Shown here piece after piece: positions 30,856 through 43,422 of a stretch of 64,000 nt of DNA; within the stretch, counting starts at the first letter, position 1, and each line of letters begins with the position of its first letter. The translations under genes and the position numbers were made by a program. A model generated the notes under the pieces. That model did not search any database. It had not been told where the DNA came from and saw only the letters and a list, made by a program, of their open reading frames with translations. Source of the stretch: Siphonodentalium dalli (taxonomy: Eukaryota; Mollusca; Scaphopoda; Gadilida; Siphonodentaliidae); contig CP136063.1 in assembly GCA_032622095.1 (NCBI GenBank), positions 147,927,379 to 147,991,378 on the forward strand. Reading direction: 5' to 3'.

Positions 30856-32320
30856 CGACAATTTCAAATTGCGTGGGACGGCCGATATCTCGAGGAATAC
30901 ACCACGTAGAGGGCTCATTTTGGTGTCTAACGAAAGGCCGATATTCGCCCTAGCCACACATATTTTAACCCCGCCACTGACCGGACACCGGAAGTTGCAT
31001 TATTCGGTCGACAACTGACCTAACATAAATTTTTCGAAATCAAGGCCGTGGAACAGCGTGTAGCAGCTGTAGAAATGCATTTTTACAGCGATAAGGCTAT
31101 GCCCACAAGCAAACTTGGTACTAAAATGAAGATTATCATCTATTGCACAACAAAAATCTATTAATTTGAGCGAAGCTGCGATTTATGCACACCTAGAGAC
31201 CGATTAACCCACCCATGCGAAGGTGCCACGAAACACGAAAAACTGCGTTCGACATTAATGTTTAGAATTTAGATTTCTCGATGAATACGCTAGAAAACAA
31301 CAAGTTTTAGGTATCAAATAACGCAGTGGAATACTGCGCACTCGTTTGTAGCTACAATGTGGCTGTTTTAGTGCGAATACTGTAATGGCGAACACGCAAA
31401 CACGCGCCGATAAAAACAGCTAAAAATAGACTCGATGTTTACAATTACAGGATGGATTTCAGCTGATATATTGAATATAATGGAGCGTATAGTATATCAA
31501 AATGTACGATTAGACACAGGGAATGTTTTTTTTTCCAAATGGCTCCACTACGCGGTGAAATTGCGGCAGAAATTCGCTGCAAGAAAGAGCGCTACTTTTT
31601 CTCGTAAAAAATAGAATGGCCGACTGAAGCCGTTTTATCGTTCCAACTAAGCCGTTCTTAGCAGCACTATTTTAGGAAATGATGTGGGGCGACCGTTGGT
31701 GCATGTCGCCCAATTTCTTAAAGTATCACTGCGCGTTGTGATGCGGGAAACGACATTTCCCTCGGCTGGTAGAGATTGTCGCTACCAAGCGTATCTAACG
31801 GCATTGGCCGATAGACGCGTCCAGAATCGAATAGTAAATATTTACAATTGAGCGTAGTTCTGACGATGTCTTCTGTGGAGTTGTACGGTCGATTTGCTTC
31901 AATTTTTCGACGATGTTAGTAGAATGTTACATTCCTCCAGTTGTCATAGCGCCTGAATACTAACTTATCAGTTTCACGCACCCGAACAATTAACTACATA
32001 AAATGTCTTTAATACCAAGTTGTGCTGCAACTATCGGTGTCAGTCTATATAGTGCGTTCCATATGCATGATTGTGCCGCGGTATCGACTGATAAATATAT
32101 GTCAGATTTATGGAGTCTTCGTTGCTGCTATATGCTTGATAAATATCTGCTCAATAATACTGACATACATTGAATTTGCTTTGTTGTAATATGTGCTGAA
32201 CGTAACGAAGTACAGCGACTCTAAATCTTCAGACTTCGAATTTGACATAATAATTTCTAACTTATATCACATACCTGCAGTATGGGTGCAGTTCTTCTAT
32301 TTATTAGCTATTTAGTTATA
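30856..32320. other. No gene; repeat copy 2 inside
   Basis: No supported gene. 31,817-31,990 is the second copy of the dispersed repeat described at 26,971. The rest has the composition of old transposon DNA. Confidence 0.5.
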
Positions 32321-32324
32321 TCAA

Positions 32325-32637
32325 TAATTAATTTTATGATATCACTAAATGAATATGGGATATAATTTATGATACCACTAAATATTTTATGATATCATTA
32401 AATAATTTATGATATCATTAAATATTTTATTTTTCAGTTTTGTGAACAGGTTAACATGTTGAATGAATAGTGTCCAACTATGCCATTTTCTAATTATTGA
32501 TATCACAAAATTAACTTATGATATAAAAAAATCGAATATGCTATGTCATTAAATGGTAAGCATTTAGTGATATCACAAATTATTTAATGATATCATAAAT
32601 TATTTAATGATATCATAAAATATTTAGTGGTAAAACT
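32325..32637. repeat. AT-rich palindromic repeat cluster
   Basis: TTTATGATATCATTAAAT units in tandem at 32,327-32,425 face inverted copies (TTTAATGATATCATAAA) at 32,555-32,635. Each unit is itself nearly palindromic. Probably a fold-back element. Confidence 0.75.
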
Positions 32638-33000
32638 CAAACCTCCGGTTCTCGATTTACCATCGCGCACGTGGGGATCACGTGATGTCACCAAGTCAAG
32701 GAGGCAGGAGAAAAATATGTTGGCGATTAAATTCCAAAATGTACATCTAAAATGGAAATTTAGCGTCAAATTCCTTGCCGATATGTTGCATCATAGTATA
32801 TGTGGATGTTATTGTAAAGTTATCCCGTAAAGGACTTTGTTCAAAGATGTCTACGGATGACAAATTGAAACGATAGACATCGGCGGATTTAACACCGCCG
32901 CCATCAAAGACATCAAAGGATTCGAAGCTGTGGAATAGCTTTACTTGTTCGCCGGAAAGTTCAGTTCTTGGATTGCCGGACACAGAGTTTAATATACCAA
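32638..33000. other. Less AT-rich interval, no supported gene
   Basis: A 78-codon minus-strand frame (32,747-32,983) is the best open frame. Its sequence (GEQVKLFHSFESFDVFDGGG) resembles no family I know and I could not place splice sites around it. I leave it unassigned. Confidence 0.35.
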
Positions 33001-33002
33001 TA

Positions 33003-33440
33003 ACGCTAATAGGCCCGAGTGCTGTTAATCATTCCTGGAGGGCCGTTAATAAACCATGACGCCGGACAAAATCATGTTATTACTATATAGTATTACCACT
33101 CACACGTACTGTTTTTAAGGCCAAAAGTTGTACGGAAGCAATAATTTACCATTTTTGTTCCAGTTCACAAACAATAGATAAGCACGCCAAGGTGACTGGT
33201 GCATGCCTGCACTTTTAACGCCCAGGAAAACTATGTTAATATACCAATAACTTGATATTGGATGGCGTTATGGTTTATTAACGGCCCAAGATAAATTATT
33301 AACAGTCCGAGGGGTTCATTAAAGGCCAGAGACGAAGTCGAGGGCCGTTAATGGCCCGAGGGCTGTTAATAATTTCTGGAGGGCCGTTAATAAACCTATA
33401 TAACGCCCGACAAAATCATGTTATTACTATTATTACCACT
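33003..33440. repeat. Pair of ~90-bp direct repeats
   Basis: GGAGGGCCGTTAATAAACC and GACAAAATCATGTTATTACT occur in order at 33,038-33,085 and 33,378-33,430. Between them lie more GTTAATGGCCC-type words. Probably the ends of one short element. Confidence 0.65.
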
Positions 33441-36400
33441 CTCTGAAATGAAACCCAACTAGAACATAGATGAGTGAGTAAGCAGCAATATGTCAACTGA
33501 AATAATAACTCTTTTAACAATTCAAACCATGTGTCGTCTGTTTGTTGTCAAACAAATTGTCACGTGACTAATTAATATTATTTACCACGAAAATAGGGCC
33601 ATATTTAGGAAAATTCAGTCATAAATCTAATTTATTCCATTTGTTAGATAACACTTACTCACCTTGAATGTGTTGTTGGTCTGTTATTACATCTTATACA
33701 GTAAAATATCAGTTTTATTCGAAATAATATACTATAATCTTGTTTTAACAGAAATTCCGAATTCAGAAATTAGGTTGCTAACTCATGATTTACACTGATT
33801 TAATGTTTCCATTCGTTGTACAGTTCCGGGACTATAATGTCGAATAACACAGAATAGCCTATTCTATTAATATGACATTAGAACATAAAACACAAACAAA
33901 CATACACGTTTTCACCCTTGCAGATGCAATTCCACCCTAAAGATGATCCATGTGCGGCTTGTCCGAATGATAATTGGGATATTTTCAAGCAGAAACGGTC
34001 AAAATGTGAAGTATATCATTCGCAGCTTTGACATCGCAGATCTGGTATGGCGACATCTCGATCTGCGGCTTTGATACCCGAAATTATGGTGGGTACCCAC
34101 ACTTGGACGCATATAGTAATTTTGCGAACCGCTCTGCAGACTAGAAGATTTTATGGTTAATTAAACGCATTATCCGCCATCTATGGCTGATAATTATGTT
34201 TCAAACGAACTACCTAACGTCAAAAAGTGTCTACTATTTATGATAAAATCGTAAATGAGCCCGAATTTCTATTAAATTTATCGGGGTAAGAGCAAGCTAT
34301 GGTCGCTATCCCATTGAGGGAATATTCCGCTTTGCGAAATTATGTTTTGAATAGTGGATATCACAATTTAACTGGGAGATATATTGATTTATCTTAGGGA
34401 AGATACGTTCATTTATCAAAACCGCATGGTCTGGTTTGGTGATAGCCTCGGGTTTGGCGATACCAAGTACACGGGGGTGCAGTGGGTGGTACAAAAAAAA
34501 AAGAGGAAGAATGCTTTATGAATTAAAGATAATTTGCCCTGCGCCAAGTGATCGGACGCGAATTTTCATAAACCTCGGTACAAAAATAAATATTTCACAG
34601 AACTGAGAATAAAAAAAACACACACACACACACAAAACAAACAAATTCCATCTTGAGTGACTCCGGTAACTTCGGTAAGAATAGTGTCTTTTTAGAATCA
34701 ATTCGATATAATGATAAATTTAAGAGACAAAATTCACATTGATTAATAAGACGCTTATGTAATTCAATTAAGCTTAAGTGTAGTGGATTATGCTTAAGCA
34801 CAATATTAATTTAACGTTAGACGATTTAACAGATTTAAATTGCACTTAAACATAAATATATTTGACGATTTAACAGAATAAAATTACACTTAATCCTAAA
34901 TATATTCCCCTAAGTGTGATTTATTAAAGGGTTACAAAGTCACAGGAAAATGGTTGAGCTTATATGCTCAAGTGAAATTCAGAAAACTCATTGCGCATGA
35001 ACAATTTATATACAATCTCTCAAAAACTCTCCTTGTGAAATTTTAGCAACTATGTATTGATGCAAGTAGTCTAGATTATAGATATCCTACATATCACAGT
35101 CTTTGAGATCCGAAAACCACACAACAAAATTACGGTGAAGCCCAATAGAATTAACGCTTTTAAATGCTGATATGGCTCATTTGAGCCTCCATAATATGTA
35201 TACATAATTAGGATAGAATAAATTATGTCGACAGTTACATGAAATACCTATATACCGTTATATGCTTTATATACCCTAAAAATAAAAACTTGTCAAAGAC
35301 TGGGATGTAACAAGCTCGTACATAATATAAGTTCAGGCTTCGAACTATGTTTATATAGGACTAGCGCGTACGTGCATTAAGAAAATGGTGAGCTGCAATG
35401 GATTTGAAATATAAATCAATTACACCTAAGCATAAGTTACTTACACCAAACGTAAATGGGTTTCTAGTTGAAACGCTTAATCACAATTCCTTTATTCTGA
35501 GTCTAATTGAATTAAGATCGTGTGCAAATAGTTAAAAGATGTGAATTTGACCACTCATAAACACTATTATGTACGGTTATTGGTTTTGCCGCTCATCTGA
35601 AGTGCATATTCTGTTGATACAGTCGCGGATAAGTCAGAATAACATGATGTCAATCAAATTACAGGTTCCCACCCAGAGCATCCCCGTGCTCATTTACAAG
35701 ACACACAATAGGGCGATGTATAGGCGGTTGCAATAAATCAGATAAATGTGGAATTAAACGTTCCCCATCCAAGTTGACACCAACAGTGTAAACATTCACG
35801 CCAATTATGCGCATACACCAGGAGAATGAAGAACGACAATTAATTGCAACAAACGTCATTCGGAACATGCAGCCAATAAGAAAATTCGAAAACAATACGA
35901 TAAGAATAAGCATCACAGCATACAAAACACAAACGCTCTTTATGGCATGTGATCTGTTGAATGTGTGGGCGACCATTCGAATGCCAGTCAATATCTGATT
36001 ATCACAACCTCACATGAATGGGCTTATAGATGTGGCCACATTATTTTCAAATGTAAATAAAAGGTCAATATGCCCCAAATACAGTGGCTTTATTTGACCG
36101 GTGACTTTAAAAAAAAATGAAAAATATATTATTCTTGAAACAATCATTGAATCAAACTGTTCTTCCATGCAACTGTCTATGTTGTTAACAAATTTAATTA
36201 GATAGCAGAATAATAATTGGCAACTTCTAAGTCGAATAATGGGCATAACAGAAATTCGAACCTGACTTGTATTTTCATGTGATTAAAAAGCATACTAAAT
36301 TTGAAAGCTATCGGGTGATCATATAACTTGAGTTATCATCCGGACAAAAAAAAAATCAGCAAATTCTAAGTCGAAAAGGGGCATATGACTCCGCCAGGAT

Positions 36401-36563
36401 CGGTCAGATCAAATCCAAAATCGAACTTGATTGGGACTTTTTGATATGAAAGCCACATACCAAGTAACATCATATTCTGTTTATATCATACAATCGGTAG
36501 TTTATGGTGTCAATCGGATGGGGCATCTTTAAATGGAAGTTTGATTTGTCAAACCGAGCGAGT
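33441..36563. other. No recognised gene between the repeats and the deacetylase gene
   Basis: AT-rich sequence with inverted words such as AAATTACACTTAA and TTAAGTGTAGT (34,750-34,930 and again 35,410-35,520), suggesting worn fold-backs. A 110-codon minus-strand frame at 35,659-35,991 has one hydrophobic stretch but no recognisable domain or clear splice donor. Confidence 0.45.
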
Positions 36564-38666
36564 TCAGCATTTCCAAGCTGGAAGCGATCCAACGGAACGA
36601 ATATCTTTTGGATCCCTCATCCACTCGACCGTGTCTGCAATACTGACAATATAAACGTCATCCAACTGAAGAATAGTGTCAATAAACCGCACAAGTCCGT
36701 CAAAATTTTGTTCGAAACCTCGCTGAAACCACAACTGGCTTATTCTTATTCCGTATGGCGATCTGTTGAAACCGTAATGACGCTGGAAGTTATTCCAAAG
36801 AAAATTTTGTGTCTCTGCTGCGGTCACTGGTGTTGAGTCACAACTGTCTACATACTCACATCTCTCACCTGATGGCGCAACATAGAGCGTGTTCGGAACT
36901 TCCCAAACGCCCGGATGTCTGCCTCCGAGACAGCGTCCTCTTGAGCATTCTCCAGTCAGACCATAGTCGAGAGTGTATGGGAATAATAATGCATTATCTG
37001 TGAGGTGTTTAACGGTAGAATCGTACTTAGAATTTTGCGCAAGAACTTCGAAATAAGCATCGTCAATGTAATTCTCGTTATGTAGTTTCATGCCTTTTAT
37101 TCTTTCGAATGGTATGTGAGATTCCTGATAAAGATCATACGAAATATTTTGAATTGTATATCCTATATCGTTTATAACGGTGTTATTTATACTCAAGGCA
37201 ACTTCTACGTTGATATTGTCTAGTAAACTAACGAGACTATAAACACTGCCCTCCCTCGAAAGAAAAAATGTCCCTCCTATAGGACAGTTGTTTGGATTTC
37301 TTCTAGGTGACGTGAAGATTCGCATGATACTGAGATATGTGTTTTGATCTAAACGTCCTTCTATTGCTATGTACACGATCTGAGGTAGTTGTCGGCTGCT
37401 CCATGCAGGAGGATAATGAGTCATCGGACAAACACACTGAGAGGCAAAGCAGTTTGTTCCGAAAATACAATTCTCTGCAAGTGGAGGAAATAATGGCGAA
37501 AAATTCGGAATCTGAACTTGTGGTATCATACCAAAATTTGATTGAGAATTCCTGTCCACCACTGGAACAACGATCTGTGGTTGAAGCGATGGGCTCTGTG
37601 GTATTACATTGTGTGTCGTCGCATGATCTACTTTCGGCTGATTATCCTCATTATTTACTCCATTGCAATTCCAAATAGCACCTGATTTAATTTCGCTGAG
37701 AGTCTTCGGGTTCTTCATCCAGTTAAGTACGTCTGTTACTGTTACTATATACACATCGTCCATGGAGACAAGCTTTTTAATGAATTTATCCATTGCTTCT
37801 AATCTGGTTTGGTCATAAAACCATGCGGCATGCATATTAACACCGAACGGTACACGCGATGTTTTATAGTAACTTTCAAAATTGTCCCACAAGAACTTGA
37901 ATCCTTTTGATATCGTTGGTGGTGCGTTTATGCAGCCATCCACATATACACACGGATAATCATGTTTATAGTCAATGAGGGACACAACAGGGACTTGCCA
38001 GAAACCTGGATGAGAACGAGACGGACATGGTGGCACCTGGCAGATGTATGGCCAACCATAGTCTAGTGTGAATGGTATCGGCGCTGGTTCTTGTAGCTTT
38101 CTTTTGGAGAACGTCAGCGAAGCATCATACTGGTAACCAACGGAACCGAGTGTGTAAGGTTGGTCGTCTCCAACTGGAACGAGAAAAGGACTACGAAACC
38201 CCGTTATGGCTTCAGTTGGTATCCCTGCAAGGTTTGCGAGGTTAGCTTTCTGTTCTCTCACTTGATACAGGATATTCTTGGGGTTCAATTTAGGGTGTGT
38301 CACTGTATGAGACGCTATCTCCATGCCTTTATCGTAAAACTCTCGAACAAGCTTGTAATCCGTGTAGTTATGAGATACAAATAAAGTCATTTTTATTGGA
38401 CACGCGTTTGGATTTCTTCGAGACGAATCAAAGAGTCTCCTGTAAAACTGGCCAACGACAGATGTCACTGCGTCGTCAAACGTGAAAAACACCATCTGTG
38501 GAATCTGACGTGGTGTAAAAGGCATTCGCTCGTCGCAACAAATACAATTAGGTCTGTGACAAGTGTTCTCTTGTAAACATACTTCGCATTGGCGTGGCTT
38601 CGCCTCGAATAACACGCATGTACACAGTAATATAATCATGGGAAGCAGAATTCCACAAATCTTCAT
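36564..38666 (-). CDS. Secreted chitin deacetylase-like protein with one active-type and one degenerate NodB domain (700 aa)
   Basis: A single 2,103-bp open frame without introns. Residues 1-22 are a signal peptide, MKICGILLPMIILLCTCVLF. A six-Cys segment (27-44) leads into a polysaccharide-deacetylase (CE4/NodB) domain, about 55-334. It keeps TFDD (62-65, catalytic Asp and first metal ligand), HTVTH (120-124, metal His pair), RSPF (158-161), DASL (181-184) and MHAAWF (278-283), plus the animal-specific HPGFWQVP (219-226). A Pro/Gln-rich linker (335-395) and a second Cys cluster (400-413) precede a second domain, about 425-700. That domain keeps the scaffold (LDYGL, HPGVWEVP, DDVYIV) but has AIEGRL for TFDD, no HxxxH and no RxPF. 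Family members remove acetyl groups from chitin in cuticle, radula, shell or gut lining. The paired layout suggests domain 2 binds substrate or regulates. An alternative is a wholly non-catalytic matrix protein. Confidence 0.92.
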   Translation of the reverse strand: MKICGILLPMIILLCTCVLFEAKPRQCEVCLQENTCHRPNCICCDERMPFTPRQIPQMVFFTFDDAVTSVVGQFYRRLFDSSRRNPNACPIKMTLFVSHNYTDYKLVREFYDKGMEIASHTVTHPKLNPKNILYQVREQKANLANLAGIPTEAITGFRSPFLVPVGDDQPYTLGSVGYQYDASLTFSKRKLQEPAPIPFTLDYGWPYICQVPPCPSRSHPGFWQVPVVSLIDYKHDYPCVYVDGCINAPPTISKGFKFLWDNFESYYKTSRVPFGVNMHAAWFYDQTRLEAMDKFIKKLVSMDDVYIVTVTDVLNWMKNPKTLSEIKSGAIWNCNGVNNEDNQPKVDHATTHNVIPQSPSLQPQIVVPVVDRNSQSNFGMIPQVQIPNFSPLFPPLAENCIFGTNCFASQCVCPMTHYPPAWSSRQLPQIVYIAIEGRLDQNTYLSIMRIFTSPRRNPNNCPIGGTFFLSREGSVYSLVSLLDNINVEVALSINNTVINDIGYTIQNISYDLYQESHIPFERIKGMKLHNENYIDDAYFEVLAQNSKYDSTVKHLTDNALLFPYTLDYGLTGECSRGRCLGGRHPGVWEVPNTLYVAPSGERCEYVDSCDSTPVTAAETQNFLWNNFQRHYGFNRSPYGIRISQLWFQRGFEQNFDGLVRFIDTILQLDDVYIVSIADTVEWMRDPKDIRSVGSLPAWKC

Positions 38667-38759
38667 CCTGAGCTGGTGAAAGTCGACTGATAGTTTCGTA
38701 TAAAAGTTGTTACCAACTCTGTTTAATGCCGTTTGATAGTAGGTTGCCGGACTTGCATC

Positions 38760-38769
38760 TTTTATAAAA
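38760..38769 (-). promoter_or_regulatory. Candidate TATA box for the deacetylase-like gene
   Basis: TTTTATAAA on the minus strand lies about 95 bp before the ATG at 38,666, a spacing compatible with a short untranslated leader. No initiator was verified. Confidence 0.4.
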
Positions 38770-40335
38770 CGTAGACAGACTTAAATTAGCATGTCGGTCA
38801 CATGTCACAGTGTACACTATACGTCATTTCGTTTGGCACCTCCATCCTTAGGTTTTATTTAACAAAAGATATATCTCGTGGGCCTGATTTCCTCTATAAA
38901 CAAACCGCAATGATCATCTATTTGAATAGACGCATCACACATAGGATTAAAGGTTCTTAACTTACTAATTTATATTTGATCACCGGGTGTAGGTAATTCT
39001 CAGCTGGGCGGCAGTATTATGCTGTAGTACCTTGGCTACATATAGCATCTTGATGGGGTAGAGACTGAGTTAGTGCCGCCTCGGACCATACATTCCCGGG
39101 CTGTCATGAAGTGACCGTTAATGTGTCTATGCGCAGGTGTTGGACTTATATTTTAGGACGACACAGTGTCGTAAGAGTTGTTGGGTGTTGTATATCATGC
39201 AGACCTACTGGTTGATCTGAACAGGTGTGCGCCTGGTGGTTCCTCTCGTAGCGAAAACAATCTGTATTGCCGTAGGTGAGAGAGGTTTTACAAATATCTG
39301 GATTAACAGCCTAGATGGCCAAATTTATTCGACCACAATCTATACTTGTGAGTAAAAGTTGTACCATATAACGCCACACACTATATAGTGGGCATGTCCT
39401 TCTTGTAAGAATACCCCAGCCCTAACCATAACCCTAATGCATATGAAGAATGCAGGGGGTGTGTGGTTTCGTGTATTCTTACATGAAGGATATGATATCC
39501 CAAATAATGTGTATGGTGTATACTAACGCATAATTAAGGTACGAAAGTTTTCAGTGTTCTATAAAACCAGCTGATTTTGTTTATAACCAGATGTAGAGAC
39601 ATTCACTCTGAAGTCAACACCCATCCCATTGGCATGATGAATTGGGCCATCATATGTTGGCGATTACGAAGCTAGTTATAATCCCGATGACCGTGGACTT
39701 GTGATCCGTGCACAGGGAAGATAACCTGATCCGTGTATCTGGGCTAATTTGTCAGTAAATTGTTAGTGTGAACAATATTTTATTTTCGAACCCAACATTC
39801 AACACATACAAACAAATTGACATAATTTTTACAAATGTTCAAAAACGGAGATAAGACAACAAGCCTGAAAGGCTTTTATTAAGTCTTTTCCTCGGAATAA
39901 GGTTACCTTTGATATCAGAACTGATACCATATAGTGTAAATTAGCAGGCGGGGATAACATGTTAAGATCCGAAAAAAATATTGTTCTAGGTGGGCCGGGT
40001 AGAGGGATAGAGTGCAGGGAGGAAGAACGTTTGTCAAGTTAATTGGTATTGTATACCATACATTACCCAAAATGAAAGAGGGGAGTGAAGCAAAGTACCG
40101 TATATATTTTTATTTACACAACTTTGGTATTTATAACATACTATTTGCGAACCAAGAAAAATTCAAAATCAAATCTAAAACGCATCGCGGCCCACTTGGA
40201 GGAAAGCGAAAAACAGTCAACCTGTAATGTGGATTCAGTAATGAAATAATTGGTTAGAAGTGTACTTTAGCATTTTATGATTAAATAATTGCATGGAGAG
40301 TAGCCTAGAGACACAGAGATTTGATTGGCACTCGA
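38770..40335. other. Intergenic, no gene recognised
   Basis: No convincing gene. On the minus strand near 39,240 there is a CTACGAGAGGAACCACC word that recalls the rRNA sarcin-ricin loop, but the surroundings do not match rRNA. Confidence 0.5.
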
Positions 40336-40339
40336 TTGG

Positions 40340-42974
40340 AATTTATTGAAAATTTCATTAAATTTCATTAAATGATGAGACGACCCTACCAGAGCACGCA
40401 ATACAGATAATGTGATAAATCAAATACATATTTACATATAGTGATGTATTGCGTGGCCCGGCGATCGGACGACTCGTCACGGTTAGGAGAAACGTCGAGT
40501 TTGTAAAATGAACTTCTGTACGGCAACAAAGATCTGAGTATTTAAACGATCAGAAAGTTCACACGAACCATATAATATGATACCAATTGATATTATACTT
40601 GTTGGAAGAGCGGCCAAAGCTGTTCTCTCTTGAATATATAGAGGACAATGAAAAAAGAAATGGTAAGCTGATTCAATTTCAAATTCACCACAGGAACAAA
40701 TCGGAGAATCTTTCAAGTGATTTACGACAAGGTCCATATTCAGGTTACTACAGCCTAATCTAGTTCTATATAGTATGATAAACTTGTGCTTTCCTGGAAT
40801 AACTTTGATACTAAAATTTGGCTATTTTGGCACGATCAACATTTAGGGTCCGTTTAAATTATTTTAACGAAGGAGTCGTCTTTACTGAGTCGGGTAAACT
40901 ATTCCAAGCATGTGTAGTTGACGGTAGAAAAGTGTCCATATACGCATTCCTATTGCTGTCAGGTGGATGAATACTAGCATGCCTAAAATTATTACCAGAC
41001 GACGTAGAATCAGGCGGAATCATGTTAGATAAATAGGGTGGAGTTTTTTCCTAGTTATCTTGTAAAATTGAATCAATTTATGTTTACTTCTCCGTGACGC
41101 AAGTGTTTCCCATCCAGTTTCAAGTAACAAATTAAGGTAGTTAGTACTTCTAGTTGCCCCAGTTACAACTCGTGCCATTTCGTGCTGAATATCATCAATG
41201 CGATCGCTCATATATTTCGCAATGTTATCCCAAACAGGTGATGCATATTCCAGTGTAGGGCGAATGAGGGAAACATATTCGGTTTCTAAAGACGTTCTGC
41301 TTAATCGGAACTTGTGTTTCTTTACAAGATTAACTCTCTCCCATGCCTCGTCGAGTATACAACAAAGGTGACTTTCCCATGAACCAGAACTGTCAAATAT
41401 AACTCCGAGATGTTTATGATTACTTACTTCTGTTATTAGTGATCCAACCATGAGTAGGGGTGGGTGAACTATATTTAAGCTCTTCCTTGATACTAACAAT
41501 GCTTCGGTATTTAGGGGATTGAACTCAACCAGCCACTTACATGACCATTTTACAATATATTTCTTTGTCTTTGTTAATTATTTCTGCGACGAGGGTAGGG
41601 TTCTCAACGCATAGATAAATTGACAAATTGTCATCTGCAAAAAGACGTATGTTGCACACTATATTTTTTGTTATATCGTTGACATAAATAAAAAATAAAA
41701 GTGGTCCTAATATAAACCCTTGTGGGACGCCTGCGGATACATATTTCCAGTCAGAGCTAACGTTGTCAATCAAAACTCTATGTTGGCGAGATTTAAGGTA
41801 GGATGCTATTAGATTGTATAACTTACCATTGATACCCATGTTCGAGATTTTGTGGAGGCCTTTGTGCCAAACCTTATCTAATGCCTTACTAATGTCACAA
41901 AATATACAACTCACTTCCTTGACATCGTCTAGAGACCTACTAATATAATCGTGCACGTCAGTAATTTGATACACAGCGGTATCTCCTAATTTAAAGCCAG
42001 ACTGATGGACAGAGATTAAATTGTGATAATTAACGTGGGACCAAATATATCTATAAAGGCACTTTTCATATGTTTTAGATAAGCAACTTAATAGAGATAT
42101 AGGGCGATAGTTTGATACAACACTGGGGTCACCGCTTTTGAAAACTGGAGTGAAATTTGCAACTTTCCATTAACTTGGATAATAACTATTTTCTGAGAAA
42201 ATATTGAAAACATGAGCAAGGGGTTCACAAAGAGATAAAGCACAATTTTTCAATGTGCGGGGGCTAATTATGTCTGGGCCGCAAGATTTAGATACTTTGA
42301 GATTTTTAAGAGCATTGAAAACATCGGTTGTAGAAATTTCTACCTCACTTATTGTTATATCAGAATTATAATTTAGAGGAATAGAGTTCACGTTTATGTC
42401 GTGCGAGGAATCATCGACTTTCGATATTTCGCAAAAGTATTCATTCAAGGCATTCGCTTTATCAGAGGGTGAAACAAAATGACAGTTGTCAGACAGAAGT
42501 GGGGGTATGGCTTTACAATTGTTTTGGAAAAGAATGTTTTGTAAATTTGTCCACCAGGTTGATTTATCAGAGTTTATATCATTTAAACTATGGTCAGTTT
42601 TCGTGTCATAGTCAGACTTTGCTTTTCTCACTGCGTGTACACATTGATTGCGCACAGAGCGAAAACTTGCCCAAGAATCGAGGAATTAGTGTGTTTCGCT
42701 TTTTTATGTAGCCTATTGCGTTTGTGCATTAGTTTCTTTATACTACATGTAAGCCGGGGGGGGGGTCATTTTTTATAGAAACAATTTTACTTGGAATATA
42801 TCTAGTGCAGACATTTTCTATGAATTCTGTTAAATGGTTGGTAATCGTATTCATAGCTTCGTAATCCGCTTTGTCGTAATACCAGATATGTCTTCTTGTC
42901 TTCTTGTCATCTGTTTCAGGAAGCAGTACTAACAATTTCATACCACAGAGCCAAATGAAACACGATAACAACAT
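40340..42974 (-). mobile_element. Degenerate non-LTR retrotransposon (LINE), Jockey/CR1-like
   Basis: The pieces run in order on the minus strand. They are a post-endonuclease linker (42,974-42,738), the pre-RT region (42,655-42,170, with KANALNEYFCEIS and LKVSKSCGPDIISPRTLK), reverse transcriptase (41,974-41,537, with CDISKALDKVWHKGL, GVPQGFILGPLLFFIYVND and the active site RLFADDN), RT thumb (41,499-41,020, with NHKHLGVIFDSS) and a C-terminal Cys/His motif (40,737-40,483, CSCGEFEIESAYHFFFHCP). The pieces lie in different frames, so there are several frameshifts, and the endonuclease is absent. The 3' tail is a TTTAATGAAA repeat near 40,345. The element is dead. CLADE assignment from motif style is tentative. 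Confidence 0.85.
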
Positions 42975-43159
42975 ACATTATTATATTCACATATTAAGAT
43001 ATAGATATCCCCATAGCACCGGATACATGTATATAATGTATATATCCTTATGTTCTTTTGTAAATACTTCTTTCTCTGTACTTCTCGATGTTCATGCGAA
43101 TTATGAGAATAAATCATCATCACCCATTGATTCGATAATGTTAGCTCTGTTGATAAACT

Positions 43160-43245
43160 GTTGCTTTCCTAGGGTCGATGGCTTCATGCTTTCCTGGGAT
43201 CGATGGCTTCATGCTTTCCTATAGGGTCGATGGCTTCAAGGGGTA
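43160..43245. repeat. Short tandem repeat, three copies of ~27 bp
   Basis: GTCGATGGCTTCATGCTTTCCT, or close to it, occurs three times in a row with small spacer changes. Confidence 0.8.
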
Positions 43246-43422
43246 CTGTACGCAAAATCCGATAATTTATTGGAGCATCTCCTGGCATCTCCATATAAAT
43301 CCCCAAATAAATATGAAAGTTGAGAAGATATAATTGTTCAAGTGACTTAATTCGGTCACCATTTGTCCAGATTGTGAAATATGAACGCAAAAAAACTCCT
43401 TAGAACGATATGGATATGAACT

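Noticed and set aside
35659-35991. 110-codon frame with one hydrophobic segment, as a type II membrane protein exon
   Set aside because: No recognisable domain and no convincing donor site; composition fits chance.
36809-37678. Plus-strand frames of 64 and 113 codons
   Set aside because: Antisense shadows of the intact deacetylase-like gene.
39140-39310. Possible rRNA or rRNA-derived SINE (GAGAGGAACCACC on the minus strand)
   Set aside because: Only the short sarcin-ricin-like word matches; flanks do not follow 28S or 5S rRNA.
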